The notes: a model not told the origin generated them from the sequence alone. A DNA stretch of 34,286 bases from SZAS-103 sp964640525 (GCA_964640525.1 CAZXGS010000035.1:1-34286); one strand, 5' to 3'; numbered from the stretch's first letter, positions 7,800-16,095 are shown. Made by a program: numbers and translations.

Positions 7800-8348
7800 C
7801 TATCGGAGGTGTTCATTCACGCCATCTGCCATGCCCAACGACTGGGACGGCGCCGCGGCTGCCGCCGACTCCGCTGCAGTCGCCGCGGTCGATGCCGCAT
7901 CGGGATCGACCTCCACGCAGCCATCCTCCATCAACCAATCGACCTGATGAGCCCGCTTGAAGATGTATTGGATGGAGATCGTCGTGAAGACCTCCGGGTC
8001 GTTGGCGACAGCCCCATGGAACACCGTCGGCCCCGCCGTACGCTCTTCGGATTCGCTGCCCAAGCCCTGCTGCCTTGCGACAGCTTCCCGGGTGAATTCC
8101 GACCGGCAAGGCTGCGTGACCGCATGCATGGCCAAGCAACCCATCCTCGTGGCAAGTTCACCAACGATCCACGCTTTGACCAGGGTGCGCGAGGAATCAG
8201 GCATGCCCTGCATGCCGGCATGGATCGACCGGAAGCAGGCTGGTCCGCCAAAGAACGTCCACCTTCGACCTGGATGTTGACCACCCGCGCTGACGAAAGT
8301 GATCCTCGCGCCGATGCGCCCGAGGTTGTCCGCGTGAAGGTGTGCCAC
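7800..8348 (-). CDS. hypothetical protein, doubtful gene
   Basis: This open frame of 182 codons is convergent to rtcA. The translation has an Ala-rich C-terminal tail and a central part (FTTISIQYIFKRAHQVDWLMEDG) that reads like a protein, but codon third positions are less biased than in neighbouring genes and I recognise no family. The overlapping plus-strand frame (7755-8630) begins inside rtcA and has low-complexity composition, so it is less likely. If real, it may be a decayed accessory gene in the scar zone between the RNA repair locus and the transposon. Its start is uncertain. Confidence 0.35.
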   Translation of the reverse strand: MAHLHADNLGRIGARITFVSAGGQHPGRRWTFFGGPACFRSIHAGMQGMPDSSRTLVKAWIVGELATRMGCLAMHAVTQPCRSEFTREAVARQQGLGSESEERTAGPTVFHGAVANDPEVFTTISIQYIFKRAHQVDWLMEDGCVEVDPDAASTAATAAESAAAAAPSQSLGMADGVNEHLR

Positions 8349-8481
8349 CTTCGACCCACTCCGGACGTCCGTTCACGCAAATGCGCCGCCACAAGTTTGA
8401 CGGCCATGGACCCACCATCGCGCGAGTCGAGGCCAGCGATCTACCCTGCCCCAGCGCCGGCCGACAAGTCATTGTGGCCAT

Positions 8482-8733
8482 TCAGCGCCGGTAGCGCAGC
8501 GCTTCCAGAAGCAGTGCGAACGCCGGCGAGGGCTCGCGGCGGCTGGGGTAGTAGAGGTGGTAGCCGGGGAACGGCGGGCACCAGTCGGCGAGCACGCGCT
8601 CGAGCCGCCCGCTCTGGAGGTAGGGCTTGACCACGTCTTCCAGCAGGTAGGCCAGGCCCAATCCGGCCAAAGCCGCGTCGAGCATCCGGGCGGGACGGTT
8701 GCAGACGAGTTGGCCTTCGACGTGGACGTTCAA
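8482..8733 (-). pseudogene. 3' remnant of a LysR-family regulator
   Basis: The minus-strand translation from VHVEGQLVCN to the stop (about 83 residues) is the end of the LysR effector-binding domain: ARMLDAALAGLGLAYLLEDVV, then GRLERVLADWCPPFPGYHLYYPSRREPSPAFALLLEALRYR. This is typical of the last ~85 residues of such regulators. The DNA-binding domain and most of the sensor domain are missing. Upstream of about 8733 the frame changes to unrelated sequence. The fragment marks a deletion or insertion junction near 8733-8753 and cannot be functional. Confidence 0.85.
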
Positions 8734-8752
8734 CTTGCGCCGACGCTTCTTG

Positions 8753-8992
8753 GGCTGGGAAGACATCCAACCCATACGCAACCCCGACGGCAGCTACGCC
8801 CCCCGCGTCCCCGACGGGACCCGTATCCGCCGCCCCGTCCTCGACGACACCCTCCCCGACGGCCCGCACCAGCGCATCATCGAGTACGTCGCACCGTTTG
8901 CGACAGCCAGCCGCGAGGATGACTACCGCATCGCCTGGGATTTCTTTGCGGATGAATCCAATCAAAGGCGTGGTGAAGGCGGGGAATCATGA
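8753..8992 (+). pseudogene. 3' fragment of an unidentified gene, coupled to the ATPase gene
   Basis: From about 8753 the plus frame reads as an ordinary protein end of about 79 residues: IRNPDGSYAPRVPDGTRIRR, PDGPHQRIIEYVAPFATA, DDYRIAWDFFADES. It stops at TGA 8990-8992, which overlaps the ATG of the ATPase gene at 8989 (ATGA), so the two were an operon. The upstream part is missing, replaced by the LysR remnant. I do not recognise the family. By position it may be a subunit of the same defence-type system as the ATPase. Confidence 0.6.
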
Positions 8993-9097
8993 TCGAACAG
9001 ATCACAATCCGCGGCACGCCGCCGTTCGCGGCGGCAGCGCCGACTCTCCTTTCGTTTCGGCGAATCAACTATCTTTTCGGGACCAATGGCGTTGGCA
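8989..9097 (+). pseudogene. 5' part of an AAA-type ATPase gene, interrupted in Walker A
   Basis: The frame starts MIEQITIRGTPPF and runs through LLSFRRINYLFGTNGVG, where transposon sequence begins at 9098. Joining 9097 to 19042 and counting one TTGGCA copy restores GTNGVGKTTISRIIADP in frame, a textbook Walker A of SMC/ABC-type ATPases. The N-terminal pattern (short strand, INYLFGTNGxGKTTISR) resembles the AAA_13 class that includes the anticodon nucleases PrrC and RloC; that assignment is inference from about 75 residues. The gene is inactive. Confidence 0.85.
9092..9097. repeat. target site duplication, left copy
   Basis: TTGGCA directly precedes the left inverted repeat and recurs directly after the right one (19036-19041). 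Removing one copy plus the element rebuilds the Walker A codons. Confidence 0.88.
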
Positions 9098-9148
9098 CCC
9101 CGGCGGCCACCCAAAGTGCTCCACCTGTGGCCGGGGCAAAATGCTCCA
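9098..9148 (+). repeat. left terminal inverted repeat of the transposon
   Basis: It starts CCCCGGCGGCCACC and continues with CAAAGTGCTCCAC, GTGGCCGGGGCAAAATGCTC. It is the near-exact reverse complement of 18984-19035 (one base missing, few mismatches). Two TGCTCCA-type subrepeats may be transposase-binding sites. Confidence 0.9.
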
Positions 9149-9187
9149 TGTCTGACATCGCGGATCGCTTGGAACTACTGTGCCGCT

Positions 9188-9589
9188 TCAGCTTCGCTGA
9201 ATCGAGGCCCGAGTTCGCGGGATCAACCTGTTGTCATGACACATTCCCGTAAACCACTGGTCGCCGAAATCGTCGTATTGCCCGGCCGTAACCCGGTAGA
9301 CCTTGCCTAGTTCGAAGACCATCCGGCAGTCCGACAACGTGGAATAGACGAGGACTTCCGCGCCGGCTCGGCCTCGGATGTGCTTCAAGACTTTGAACGA
9401 ATACCGCATGTAACTCTCGACATGCCCGTCCTTGGACGGAACGTTGACAAGATCCTTCCGCAACGCTATGCCCTCAATGACAAGCGGATGCTTAGGGAGC
9501 TTGGGGTGAGCCACGCACTCACAAGCGCGGCTCTGCGGAGCAGCCGAAGCCGCCAGGGCGAGAACAAGGAGCGCCGCTGCTGCTTTCAT
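9188..9589 (-). CDS. secreted TIMP-like (NTR-fold) protein 2, candidate metallopeptidase inhibitor/immunity protein
   Basis: This 133-residue protein has a 22-residue Sec signal (MKAAAALLVLALAASAAPQSRA) with a signal peptidase I-type SRA end rather than a lipobox. Cleavage leaves Cys at residue 1 of the mature chain, then C-E-C. The rest follows its upstream paralogue: PKLPKHPLVIEGIAL, YMRYSFKVLKHIRG, EVLVYSTLSDCRMVFELGK, YRVTAGQ and a final MCHDN. N-terminal C-x-C, the RY-f-k strand, VYST...C, the AG strand and late C correspond in order to the N-domain of TIMPs, whose Cys1 amine and carbonyl grip the catalytic zinc of metzincins. It is third in the minus-strand unit after the Rhs gene, 50 nt after the first paralogue. 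The ribosome site is weak. No C-terminal TIMP domain is present. Confidence 0.8.
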   Translation of the reverse strand: MKAAAALLVLALAASAAPQSRACECVAHPKLPKHPLVIEGIALRKDLVNVPSKDGHVESYMRYSFKVLKHIRGRAGAEVLVYSTLSDCRMVFELGKVYRVTAGQYDDFGDQWFTGMCHDNRLIPRTRASIQRS

Positions 9590-9639
9590 GGCTCGACGGG
9601 ATTAACTTATTCGCTAAAGTCCACGGGTTGATCGGTCCG

Positions 9640-10020
9640 TTATTTCTTGGAGCGCAATTTCTGATTTCCGAAACAAATGTCCGTATACCAGCGACCGCTG
9701 TTTGCAAATTGCCCAGCGACAATCTTGTACCTCCGGCCAGCTTCAAAGGTTGATCGGCAATTCGAACGGGTCGTATAGACGAAGACCTGTGTGCCGACGT
9801 GACCGACAATTCGCCGCGATACCCTGAACGAATACTTGTAGTAGTACTTGATGCTGCCGTCGGAAGCAGGTACGTCGACCATCCCATCTTCGAGCGCCGT
9901 TCCCACAAAAACGAGGGGACGTTTTGGAAGCTTCGGGTTATCGACGCAGTCGCAAGCGTGACTAGGTGCGGCAAGAATCAGCGCAAGCCATAAAATCAGC
10001 CTACGTGAGGTATATTTCAT
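9640..10020 (-). CDS. secreted TIMP-like (NTR-fold) protein 1, candidate immunity protein for the Rhs metallopeptidase
   Basis: This 126-residue protein has a 22-residue signal (MKYTSRRLILWLALILAAPSHA), again without lipobox, leaving mature N-terminal Cys-Asp-Cys. Then come PKLPKRPLVFVGTAL, YYYKYSFRVSRRIVG, QVFVYTTRSNCRSTFEAGR, YKIVAGQF and a final ICFGNQ. Its four cysteines fit two disulfides joining the C-x-C to the central and late Cys, as in the TIMP/NTR fold. It starts 42 nt after the Rhs stop, with AGGAG upstream, the usual position of an immunity gene. The two paralogues differ in many residues but keep the Cys pattern, suggesting duplication followed by divergence toward different toxin tips. 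The inhibitor role is inference. Confidence 0.82.
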   Translation of the reverse strand: MKYTSRRLILWLALILAAPSHACDCVDNPKLPKRPLVFVGTALEDGMVDVPASDGSIKYYYKYSFRVSRRIVGHVGTQVFVYTTRSNCRSTFEAGRRYKIVAGQFANSGRWYTDICFGNQKLRSKK

Positions 10021-10062
10021 AGCCTACTCCTGCGCTTGTTAGTGTCCTGGCAACTTTCGTTT

Positions 10063-13000
10063 TCACCACACAAAACCAGGCTTGAGTTCGTCAAGACAAC
10101 GACGCTTGTCATCACTTTCTGGATGATTGTCGGGTACACCCAAACCGTCACCGTGAGCCCAGTTACAAGTGTGGGCCCATTCATGGATCACTGTTCCGCC
10201 ATACCCACCTTCGCCGTCCTCTGGTGTGGTTCGGCACAAGTGGACCTCTCCCGCATCCGAAAGAGGCACGGGGTCATTGAGGCATGAGGAGTAGCCACGC
10301 TTGTTGTAGCAATCATTTGTGTCGCATTCGGCGATGACGTGCCCGAACTTGCACCTACGCTCCAGGCAATTCTTCAAAGCGTCACTACCGATACCACCTA
10401 GGTTGTTGCAGGCGTCCTGAACTTTTTTCTGCGTGTCGTTGGCCACCTTGTCCTTCTGGTCCTTGCAGCCTGGGCAGGTGTTGGTAACGGTAAAAAGCCC
10501 GAGCGGGTCGAACATCCGAATCGGGGAACTGGACGCGTAGGAATAGCCAGCGCCGCCAGATCGGAACCCAACCGGATCGGTCTGCAGATATCGACCGCTG
10601 ATGGAATCGTAGTCGCGCGCCATGTTGTAGTTCATGCCGCTCTCGGAGTCGTAGAACTGTCCCGGGAAGCGTAAATTGAGCACGAGGGTCGAGCCGTTGG
10701 CGTTGGTGGGCTGGCCCTTGCCGAATGGTTCATCGAGGCTCGACCAGTTCCAGACGGCGCGGTCGGCAACGGGGTCGATCACCGTGCGTGGCGTGCCCAG
10801 ATGATCCGGCTCGATGTACTTCACGATCGTAGACGATCCATCGAGCACGCCAATCGGCAGATCATCAAGCCAGCGATACTGTGCGACGGTCGCACCGGTT
10901 GCGTTGAAGTTCCCCAGAATGCGGCCGTCCTCGTCGTAGACCGTCGAAAGCGTTTGCGTCGAGTCGCCTGGTTTGCTTTTTTGGACGCGCTGCCCCTGAG
11001 CGTCGGTCAGGTACTGTTTGACGAGCGAACCTCCGACCAGCATCTGGTCCATTCGGCCGGTGTCGTCGTAGTGGTACGTCTGCTGCGTCGCGCCGCTGCC
11101 GATCGTCAGGGTGTTTCCCGCGGCGTCCGGGGTGCGGGCTACGCCGCCTATGTCGAGCAAATGGTGGCTAGCCAAGTCATAGGTGTAGTGAACGACCGGC
11201 AGCGCGCCTTCCCGAGACGTGAGGCGGTTTCCCGTGTTGTCGTAGGTGTACCGCCACTTCGCGACGTTGCTCAGGTCGTTGACCTGGGTGAGTCGGTTGA
11301 CCCCGTCGTAAATGAATTTGTCGCCGGTGGTGGAGTTGAACTTGATCTGCGTCAGGTTGCTGACGGCATCCCGGCTAATGGTCAGGTTGAGTCCGTCGCC
11401 TACGGTCGACGCGTCCGCTATACCTTTGACGACGTAGTCCAGGTCATACGTCCTGCTCAGCACCCTTCCGTTACCGTAAGTTATCTTGGACACGGGTCCG
11501 AAGGGGTTGTACGTCACCGCGCTGACCAGCGTCGTCGGAGACGACTGGCCAGCAAGCTGATACGAAACCGAGCGGGAGCGCTGGTTGTTGTCATACGCGT
11601 AGGTGACGGTTGTGCCGTTGGGTTCCGTCATGACGCGCGGATGGCGATCCTTGGTGTAGGTGTACCCGACACCGAACGACGAACCCGCAACGGCCTGCGT
11701 CTTCAGTACCGTCTCGCCGTAGCGGTCAAAGCAGAACTGCGTGGAGCCCGAGGCGTCAACGATTCGCGCCAGATGACCTTTGGCGAAGTGGTACGCCGTA
11801 GAGCAACTCGATGCCCGGATGTCCCACGTCAGCGTCGTGTTCAGGGCAGGAGTCGCTGGATAGGTGTTGCTGATGCGCCTGTTCAGCGCGTCGTAGGCAT
11901 AAGTCGATGCCACGTTGCGCGCATCGATCCTACCTGTCTTGTTGCCTGCCGCGTCGTAGTTGTAAGTTGACACACCTGTATCTGGACTGCTCAACACTTT
12001 GAGGTTGTCGAGCCCATCGAACTTAAAGTGCGTGTGAAGCCCTTGAGGGTCTTGCACGTCCACAAGATGATCGATCGGGTCGTACGCGTACTCGACGAAT
12101 ATTTTGAGGCCCGTGCTGTCGCGCTCGGTCTGGACGAGCCGGTTGCGCGGATCGTAGCTGTTCACGGTGACGTGGCTGCGTCCGTCGGTAGCCGTCTGCA
12201 CGTTGCCGTTGCCGTCGTGGGTGTAAGACATGGCCAATGCAGGCTGACTGGCGTTTCCGTTCTTCTGGTCTGCGAGACGGCCCAGCGTGTCGAAGTCGCG
12301 CAGCACCTTATGTTTCAGCGCGTTGCTGGCGTTGTAATAGTCTTCCTCCTTGCGGTCGCCGGCGTCGTCCAACTGGAAGTGGACGTGCTCGTTCAGCCGG
12401 TTTGTTACGTCGGTCAGTCGATGGGCAATGTCGTATCCATAGATCTTGTAGTCACCTGCCGGTTGGGTGACCTGCTTGGTTTCGCCGATTTCATCGTAGG
12501 TCCAGGATGTGATCCGATCGCCGGTCGACGTGCCGATGCTCGCGTTCCTTACCGCACGTTGGAGGATCCAACCGCGCGGGTGGTAGCTGAAGTCGGTCGG
12601 GACAGCATTTGCATCGAGCAGGCGCGTGGGTCGACCGTTGCCGTCGTAGCTGACGAAACTGATCACGTGACCCAGTGCATTGGTGATCGACTGCAGGTCT
12701 CCCAAGTAGTGGCAAGTGCCACCCGTAGCGCACCCAGAAAGATCGGTGGTTGGGTAATACGAATAGGTCGTGGCGTCACTCACGTCGGTCCGCGGCCCGT
12801 CGGTCGAAAGCAGAAGCCCAACGATTGGGCAGCCGCCACCGCTCTCGCAATACGTCCAAGCCCACTGCCTGACACCGCTGGGCCCGTTCGCCTGGGAACC
12901 GCAAAGGTATCCGCTTGCGCCGCCGACATTCGGATCGATGAGGCACTTGAACGTGACCTGGCCTCGTGCGTTGTACACCCACTTCGTCGTCTGCCAAGGC

Positions 13001-14691
13001 GTTCCAGCTACGTCGAGAACGTCCTGCTGGATCGGGACGTGGAAGACAGAATGCCATTGCGTGTTGACGGTACGCTTGGCTGAGGTATCGGTCGAACTCG
13101 TCGGCGGGATACCTTCGACGCGCTGTGTCTCCAAGCCGCGAGGGCGGCCGCTGCCGTCGAGCGCGGCGAACGCGTAGGTGGCGCTGTTGCCGTTGAAATC
13201 CGTGCTGGCGTCCGAATAGCCGTTGCTGTCGTATCCCCTTGTCTGGTCGTGTGCCGCGCACGTGTCGCAAGGAACGTCCAGAGCGGAGGGATGGGCGACA
13301 GTGTTCACAACCGTGAAACCGTAGGTCCGGGCTTGCCCCAGGGCATCGGTCACGGTGGTCGTACCATTGGCATTGAAGACAAGCGCTGTCTTGTCAATCG
13401 TTCCTGTGGCGTAAGGCCCGTGGACGCTAAGAACTGCCCGACCGACGCTGTCGTAGCCCCAACTCGCGAAGCGCTGGCCTTTCTCGTCGACGATGCCGGT
13501 CAACGCGTTCGGCCACGAACCGACCACTTGGCCTGCCTCGTTGTACTTGTAGGTACGCGTCTGCGTCGTGCTGCCGACGTCTGGGTAAACAGCTGTTGCC
13601 AGGTTCCCCTGCGCGTCGTACGTAAACTGCACGGTCGCGCCATTGCCGTCGGTGAGTGAGGTCAGTTGGCCACTCGGGTTGTACCCAAAGGTGAGCGTAT
13701 GCCCCTGAGGATCCGAAACCAATTGCACGTCGTTGTGGGAGGTCGTTACCCCGCCCGGGCTCGTGGTGTAGTTGAGGGTCTGGACGAACCCATCGCGATT
13801 GGTGATGGAAACAAGGCGTCCCTGGATGTCGTACTGCTCGACCGCATCGTCGGCGGTGGTCAACGTGGCGCTTGGCACGCCGTCTGCATCGAATGCGACA
13901 CTGAGACGGAGCGCGATGTCGTTGTCGGGCGCCCAGACCCCGCCTGCAAGGTTGAAGGCGATGACGCCGCCGCCTGGTCGATAGACGACCGCTTGGGTGA
14001 TGGCGCTCGAATTGGGACCGGGCATGAGCTGTACCGAGCCCAAGTAGCTGTGCATCCAGGCGATGCCCATCGGAACGGGATTGTTGAACCAGGTCCGGCT
14101 GCTGTCGTAGCTGCGTTCGAAGCGGATCGGGAATGCACCTGCTCCGACGTAGTCGGCTTCAGATTGATGCTTGTTGCCCGACGCTGTGTCGATCGGGTTA
14201 CCGACTCGGGTCGATGGCGACGTTCCGCCTTGGGAACCGGATGCCTTCCCTCCGCAGCAGCATGGCTCGTCGCACTTGGGAGGTCCGCACTGTCCTGTTT
14301 GACCGTCCGTGTATCCGGCCAGCGAACACGCTTCTGGTGTTCCGAAGGGTCCGTTCGTCACCGTGTCTACCGCTTCGACGGAAACCCAGTTGGCACCGAC
14401 GATGTAGAGCTGCTTTTCGATCACACCTCGGCACGTGACGATACCGATGCCGTCGTCCTCACCGACGAAAAGACCTCGGTAACGGAAGCGCAGGTTGCTT
14501 CCTTCTTGGTATCCGCGAACCTTGCGCTCCATGACGCCGACGACACATGCTTCCGATGGGTTTCGGAAGTGCGGGAGGCTATTTTCGTTGGAGCCATCCC
14601 AACGGTCGTCGACGAAGTAAACCGCGTTCTGTCCTGCCACTGCTTGGCTGCAGAAGAACAGGATTCCCAAGAAGAGCAGAAGAGCTCGCAT
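10063..14691 (-). CDS. secreted Rhs/YD-repeat protein with C-terminal metzincin-like toxin domain
   Basis: This 1542-residue protein starts with a Sec signal (MRALLLFLGILFFCSQAVAG); GGGGAAG just upstream supports this ATG over the one 21 codons earlier. A Cys-rich stretch (about 135-150, CDEPCCCGG) precedes a DUF6531-type segment (VGNPIDTASGNKHQSEADY, about 165-200). Dozens of YD repeats then run to about residue 1290 (YTYDNTGNRLTSR and similar), followed by the Rhs-associated core (YLQTDPVGF) ending at DPLGL about residue 1399. The last 143 residues are the variable tip: 11 cysteines and HEWAHTCNWAH (zinc His at about 1503, 1507, 1513; general base Glu 1504), the extended metzincin pattern with Asn in place of Gly. 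I see no Met-turn. By analogy with polymorphic toxins, the tip would be released from the Rhs shell and cleave protein targets outside the cytoplasm. Two TIMP-like genes follow. Confidence 0.9.
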   Translation of the reverse strand: MRALLLFLGILFFCSQAVAGQNAVYFVDDRWDGSNENSLPHFRNPSEACVVGVMERKVRGYQEGSNLRFRYRGLFVGEDDGIGIVTCRGVIEKQLYIVGANWVSVEAVDTVTNGPFGTPEACSLAGYTDGQTGQCGPPKCDEPCCCGGKASGSQGGTSPSTRVGNPIDTASGNKHQSEADYVGAGAFPIRFERSYDSSRTWFNNPVPMGIAWMHSYLGSVQLMPGPNSSAITQAVVYRPGGGVIAFNLAGGVWAPDNDIALRLSVAFDADGVPSATLTTADDAVEQYDIQGRLVSITNRDGFVQTLNYTTSPGGVTTSHNDVQLVSDPQGHTLTFGYNPSGQLTSLTDGNGATVQFTYDAQGNLATAVYPDVGSTTQTRTYKYNEAGQVVGSWPNALTGIVDEKGQRFASWGYDSVGRAVLSVHGPYATGTIDKTALVFNANGTTTVTDALGQARTYGFTVVNTVAHPSALDVPCDTCAAHDQTRGYDSNGYSDASTDFNGNSATYAFAALDGSGRPRGLETQRVEGIPPTSSTDTSAKRTVNTQWHSVFHVPIQQDVLDVAGTPWQTTKWVYNARGQVTFKCLIDPNVGGASGYLCGSQANGPSGVRQWAWTYCESGGGCPIVGLLLSTDGPRTDVSDATTYSYYPTTDLSGCATGGTCHYLGDLQSITNALGHVISFVSYDGNGRPTRLLDANAVPTDFSYHPRGWILQRAVRNASIGTSTGDRITSWTYDEIGETKQVTQPAGDYKIYGYDIAHRLTDVTNRLNEHVHFQLDDAGDRKEEDYYNASNALKHKVLRDFDTLGRLADQKNGNASQPALAMSYTHDGNGNVQTATDGRSHVTVNSYDPRNRLVQTERDSTGLKIFVEYAYDPIDHLVDVQDPQGLHTHFKFDGLDNLKVLSSPDTGVSTYNYDAAGNKTGRIDARNVASTYAYDALNRRISNTYPATPALNTTLTWDIRASSCSTAYHFAKGHLARIVDASGSTQFCFDRYGETVLKTQAVAGSSFGVGYTYTKDRHPRVMTEPNGTTVTYAYDNNQRSRSVSYQLAGQSSPTTLVSAVTYNPFGPVSKITYGNGRVLSRTYDLDYVVKGIADASTVGDGLNLTISRDAVSNLTQIKFNSTTGDKFIYDGVNRLTQVNDLSNVAKWRYTYDNTGNRLTSREGALPVVHYTYDLASHHLLDIGGVARTPDAAGNTLTIGSGATQQTYHYDDTGRMDQMLVGGSLVKQYLTDAQGQRVQKSKPGDSTQTLSTVYDEDGRILGNFNATGATVAQYRWLDDLPIGVLDGSSTIVKYIEPDHLGTPRTVIDPVADRAVWNWSSLDEPFGKGQPTNANGSTLVLNLRFPGQFYDSESGMNYNMARDYDSISGRYLQTDPVGFRSGGAGYSYASSSPIRMFDPLGLFTVTNTCPGCKDQKDKVANDTQKKVQDACNNLGGIGSDALKNCLERRCKFGHVIAECDTNDCYNKRGYSSCLNDPVPLSDAGEVHLCRTTPEDGEGGYGGTVIHEWAHTCNWAHGDGLGVPDNHPESDDKRRCLDELKPGFVW

Positions 14692-15050
14692 GTTCGCTTC
14701 CCCAAGCGACGAGATCGTTATCGGAGCGGGATGGCGGCGATCGAGGCCAGCCAAACGCGCGTCCGTTCGATCCTACATTGCGCCCCATTCAAAAAAATGT
14801 ACAGCACCGCTAACAGCATTGCCACTATTAGCCTTGAAAGGCCGTCAGATCGAGTCGTGTACAACGTCTTGTACATGAATCGTCCAGCCGCCCTGTCGCG
14901 TTAGCGACGCTATCTCAACGTGGAAATGGCATCGGTCCTACTCGAAGCCCCAGGCCCAGCACCCGGCGAGAGACGAACCATTGACGCAGCCCCACAGTAA
15001 GGGGCCAGCATGCAGATGGCAGCGCGTCCTTCGAGCAAAGCATCCAAGGA
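14692..15050. promoter_or_regulatory. rhs upstream region with TGTACA dyad
   Basis: This gene-free stretch lies between rhs and the membrane protein gene, both on the minus strand. TGTACAA (14858-14864) and TTGTACA (14869-14875) form a perfect 7-bp-arm palindrome with a 4-nt spacer; another TGTACA occurs near 14799. The dyad lies about 167 bp upstream of the rhs start and is a candidate operator. I see no RNA gene here. Confidence 0.45.
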
Positions 15051-15620
15051 TCATGGGCGTTCGTCTGAGACCAGCCTTCGATGCAGTTGTCGTTGAACCA
15101 GCCACGGTTTGATCTGACTCCAGTACAAAACGACGGCGTACACCGCAATGCCGAACAACATCAGCCATGCCGACAGGTATCGCGAAGGTGCGAAGAGAAG
15201 GTTCTGCCAACCCGCCAGGACCGCGATCATGCAAAGCGGGACGACGTAGAGTAGCTGCAGGCTTCCGGACACCGCAGCCCAAGGACTCGCGGTCAGCTCG
15301 ACACCACGACGTGTTTTTCGCAGGTTGCGCGTTTCCCAGAACAACCTGATCTCCCTGTCCGTCAGGTCCCATTCCCGCTTGAGTTTGATGAGGGCTTCAC
15401 GATGGGGCCTCTCCCAGTCGAACCCACGACCGAAACGGCGGCGAAACTTCGACTTATCGTTCACAACCGCTTCGTCGGACAGCTCATCATCCGCTGCAAT
15501 GATGTCGGAGTCGCGGAGTATCTGGCGAAGCTCTTCCAGCCGCGGATCCAACGGCGGGGTCGACGGCTGCGGACGGATGGGAACCACCTTGGTCTCGGGG
15601 TCTTCCATGGTGGCCGTCAT
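15051..15620 (-). CDS. membrane protein of unknown function, coupled to a repressor
   Basis: This 189-residue protein has a charged N-terminal ~110 residues (RFGRGFDWERPHREALIKL, KREWDLTDREIRLFWETR) and two hydrophobic segments near the C-terminus (LLYVVPLCMIAVLAGW; YLSAWLMLFGIAVYAVVLY), then a basic tail. Its ATG overlaps the end of the upstream repressor gene by 4 bases, so the two are translated together. I recognise no family. A membrane protein coupled to a phage-type repressor could act in superinfection exclusion or as a sensor, but there is no direct evidence. Confidence 0.65.
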   Translation of the reverse strand: MTATMEDPETKVVPIRPQPSTPPLDPRLEELRQILRDSDIIAADDELSDEAVVNDKSKFRRRFGRGFDWERPHREALIKLKREWDLTDREIRLFWETRNLRKTRRGVELTASPWAAVSGSLQLLYVVPLCMIAVLAGWQNLLFAPSRYLSAWLMLFGIAVYAVVLYWSQIKPWLVQRQLHRRLVSDERP

Positions 15621-16054
15621 GCCGCCAGCGACATCATTTCTTTGAGATAGTCCGCATCAAGCCGGCCCCGATCGACGCAGTGCTCGTAGGCCAGCCGGAT
15701 GACCCGTCCCTTCTTTGCCGGCGCGAGGGAGCGCTTGTTCTTGGTCAGCCAGCCTTCGACCAGGACAATGATCTCCTCGAGAAGGCCCAGATCCAGGTGG
15801 CGTGCGCCACACACTACGGGCTCGGCGCCTGGGCCAGAAAGCAGCCACAGCGGATCAATTCGCAGGACTTGGGCGATCGCCTTGACCACGGTCGCAGGCA
15901 GTTCCCGCTCACCGCGCTCGTAGTTGGCGAAGGCGCGAGGGTGGACGCCGATCCGGGCAGCGAAGTCGATCTGGTTCAGTCCGCTGTCGGCACGGATGCG
16001 CGCCAGTCTGGCGCCCATCGCCTTCTTGTCGTCATCAGTTGCAATGCTACTCAT
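15617..16054 (-). CDS. XRE-family (Cro/C1-type) transcriptional regulator
   Basis: The N-terminal half of this 145-residue protein is a helix-turn-helix: LARIRADSGLNQIDFAARIGVHPRAFANYERGERELPATVV (about residues 16-57), with the typical ARIGV...NYERGERE recognition region. The C-terminal half is helical (LGLLEEIIVLVEGWL, KKGRVIRLAYEHCVD) and may dimerise or bind a ligand. It is divergent from the Ner-like gene, with a 41-bp intergenic region containing a dyad, and overlaps the membrane protein gene downstream. The layout of repressor facing a Ner-like protein is that of a Mu-like lysogeny switch. Confidence 0.85.
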   Translation of the reverse strand: MSSIATDDDKKAMGARLARIRADSGLNQIDFAARIGVHPRAFANYERGERELPATVVKAIAQVLRIDPLWLLSGPGAEPVVCGARHLDLGLLEEIIVLVEGWLTKNKRSLAPAKKGRVIRLAYEHCVDRGRLDADYLKEMMSLAA

Positions 16055-16064
16055 TTGTATCTAT

Positions 16065-16088
16065 CTTAGTCCCATCCATAGGTCTAAG
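16065..16088. promoter_or_regulatory. operator-like dyad between the divergent regulators
   Basis: CTTAG (16065-16069) and CTAAG (16084-16088) form an inverted repeat with further partial symmetry inside (CC and GG). It fills most of the 41-bp gap between the repressor and Ner-like genes, so a protein bound here could control both. Confidence 0.5.
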
Positions 16089-16095
16089 CTAACAC

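Noticed and set aside
8482..8965. Intact LysR regulator
   Set aside because: Only the last ~85 residues of the family are encoded. The upstream part of the frame does not continue the domain and there is no DNA-binding domain.
9188..10020. Lipoprotein reading of the two small secreted proteins
   Set aside because: The residues before Cys are S-H-A and S-R-A with no Leu at -3, so a lipobox is not met. A signal peptidase I site leaving a free N-terminal Cys fits better, as TIMP-like function would need.
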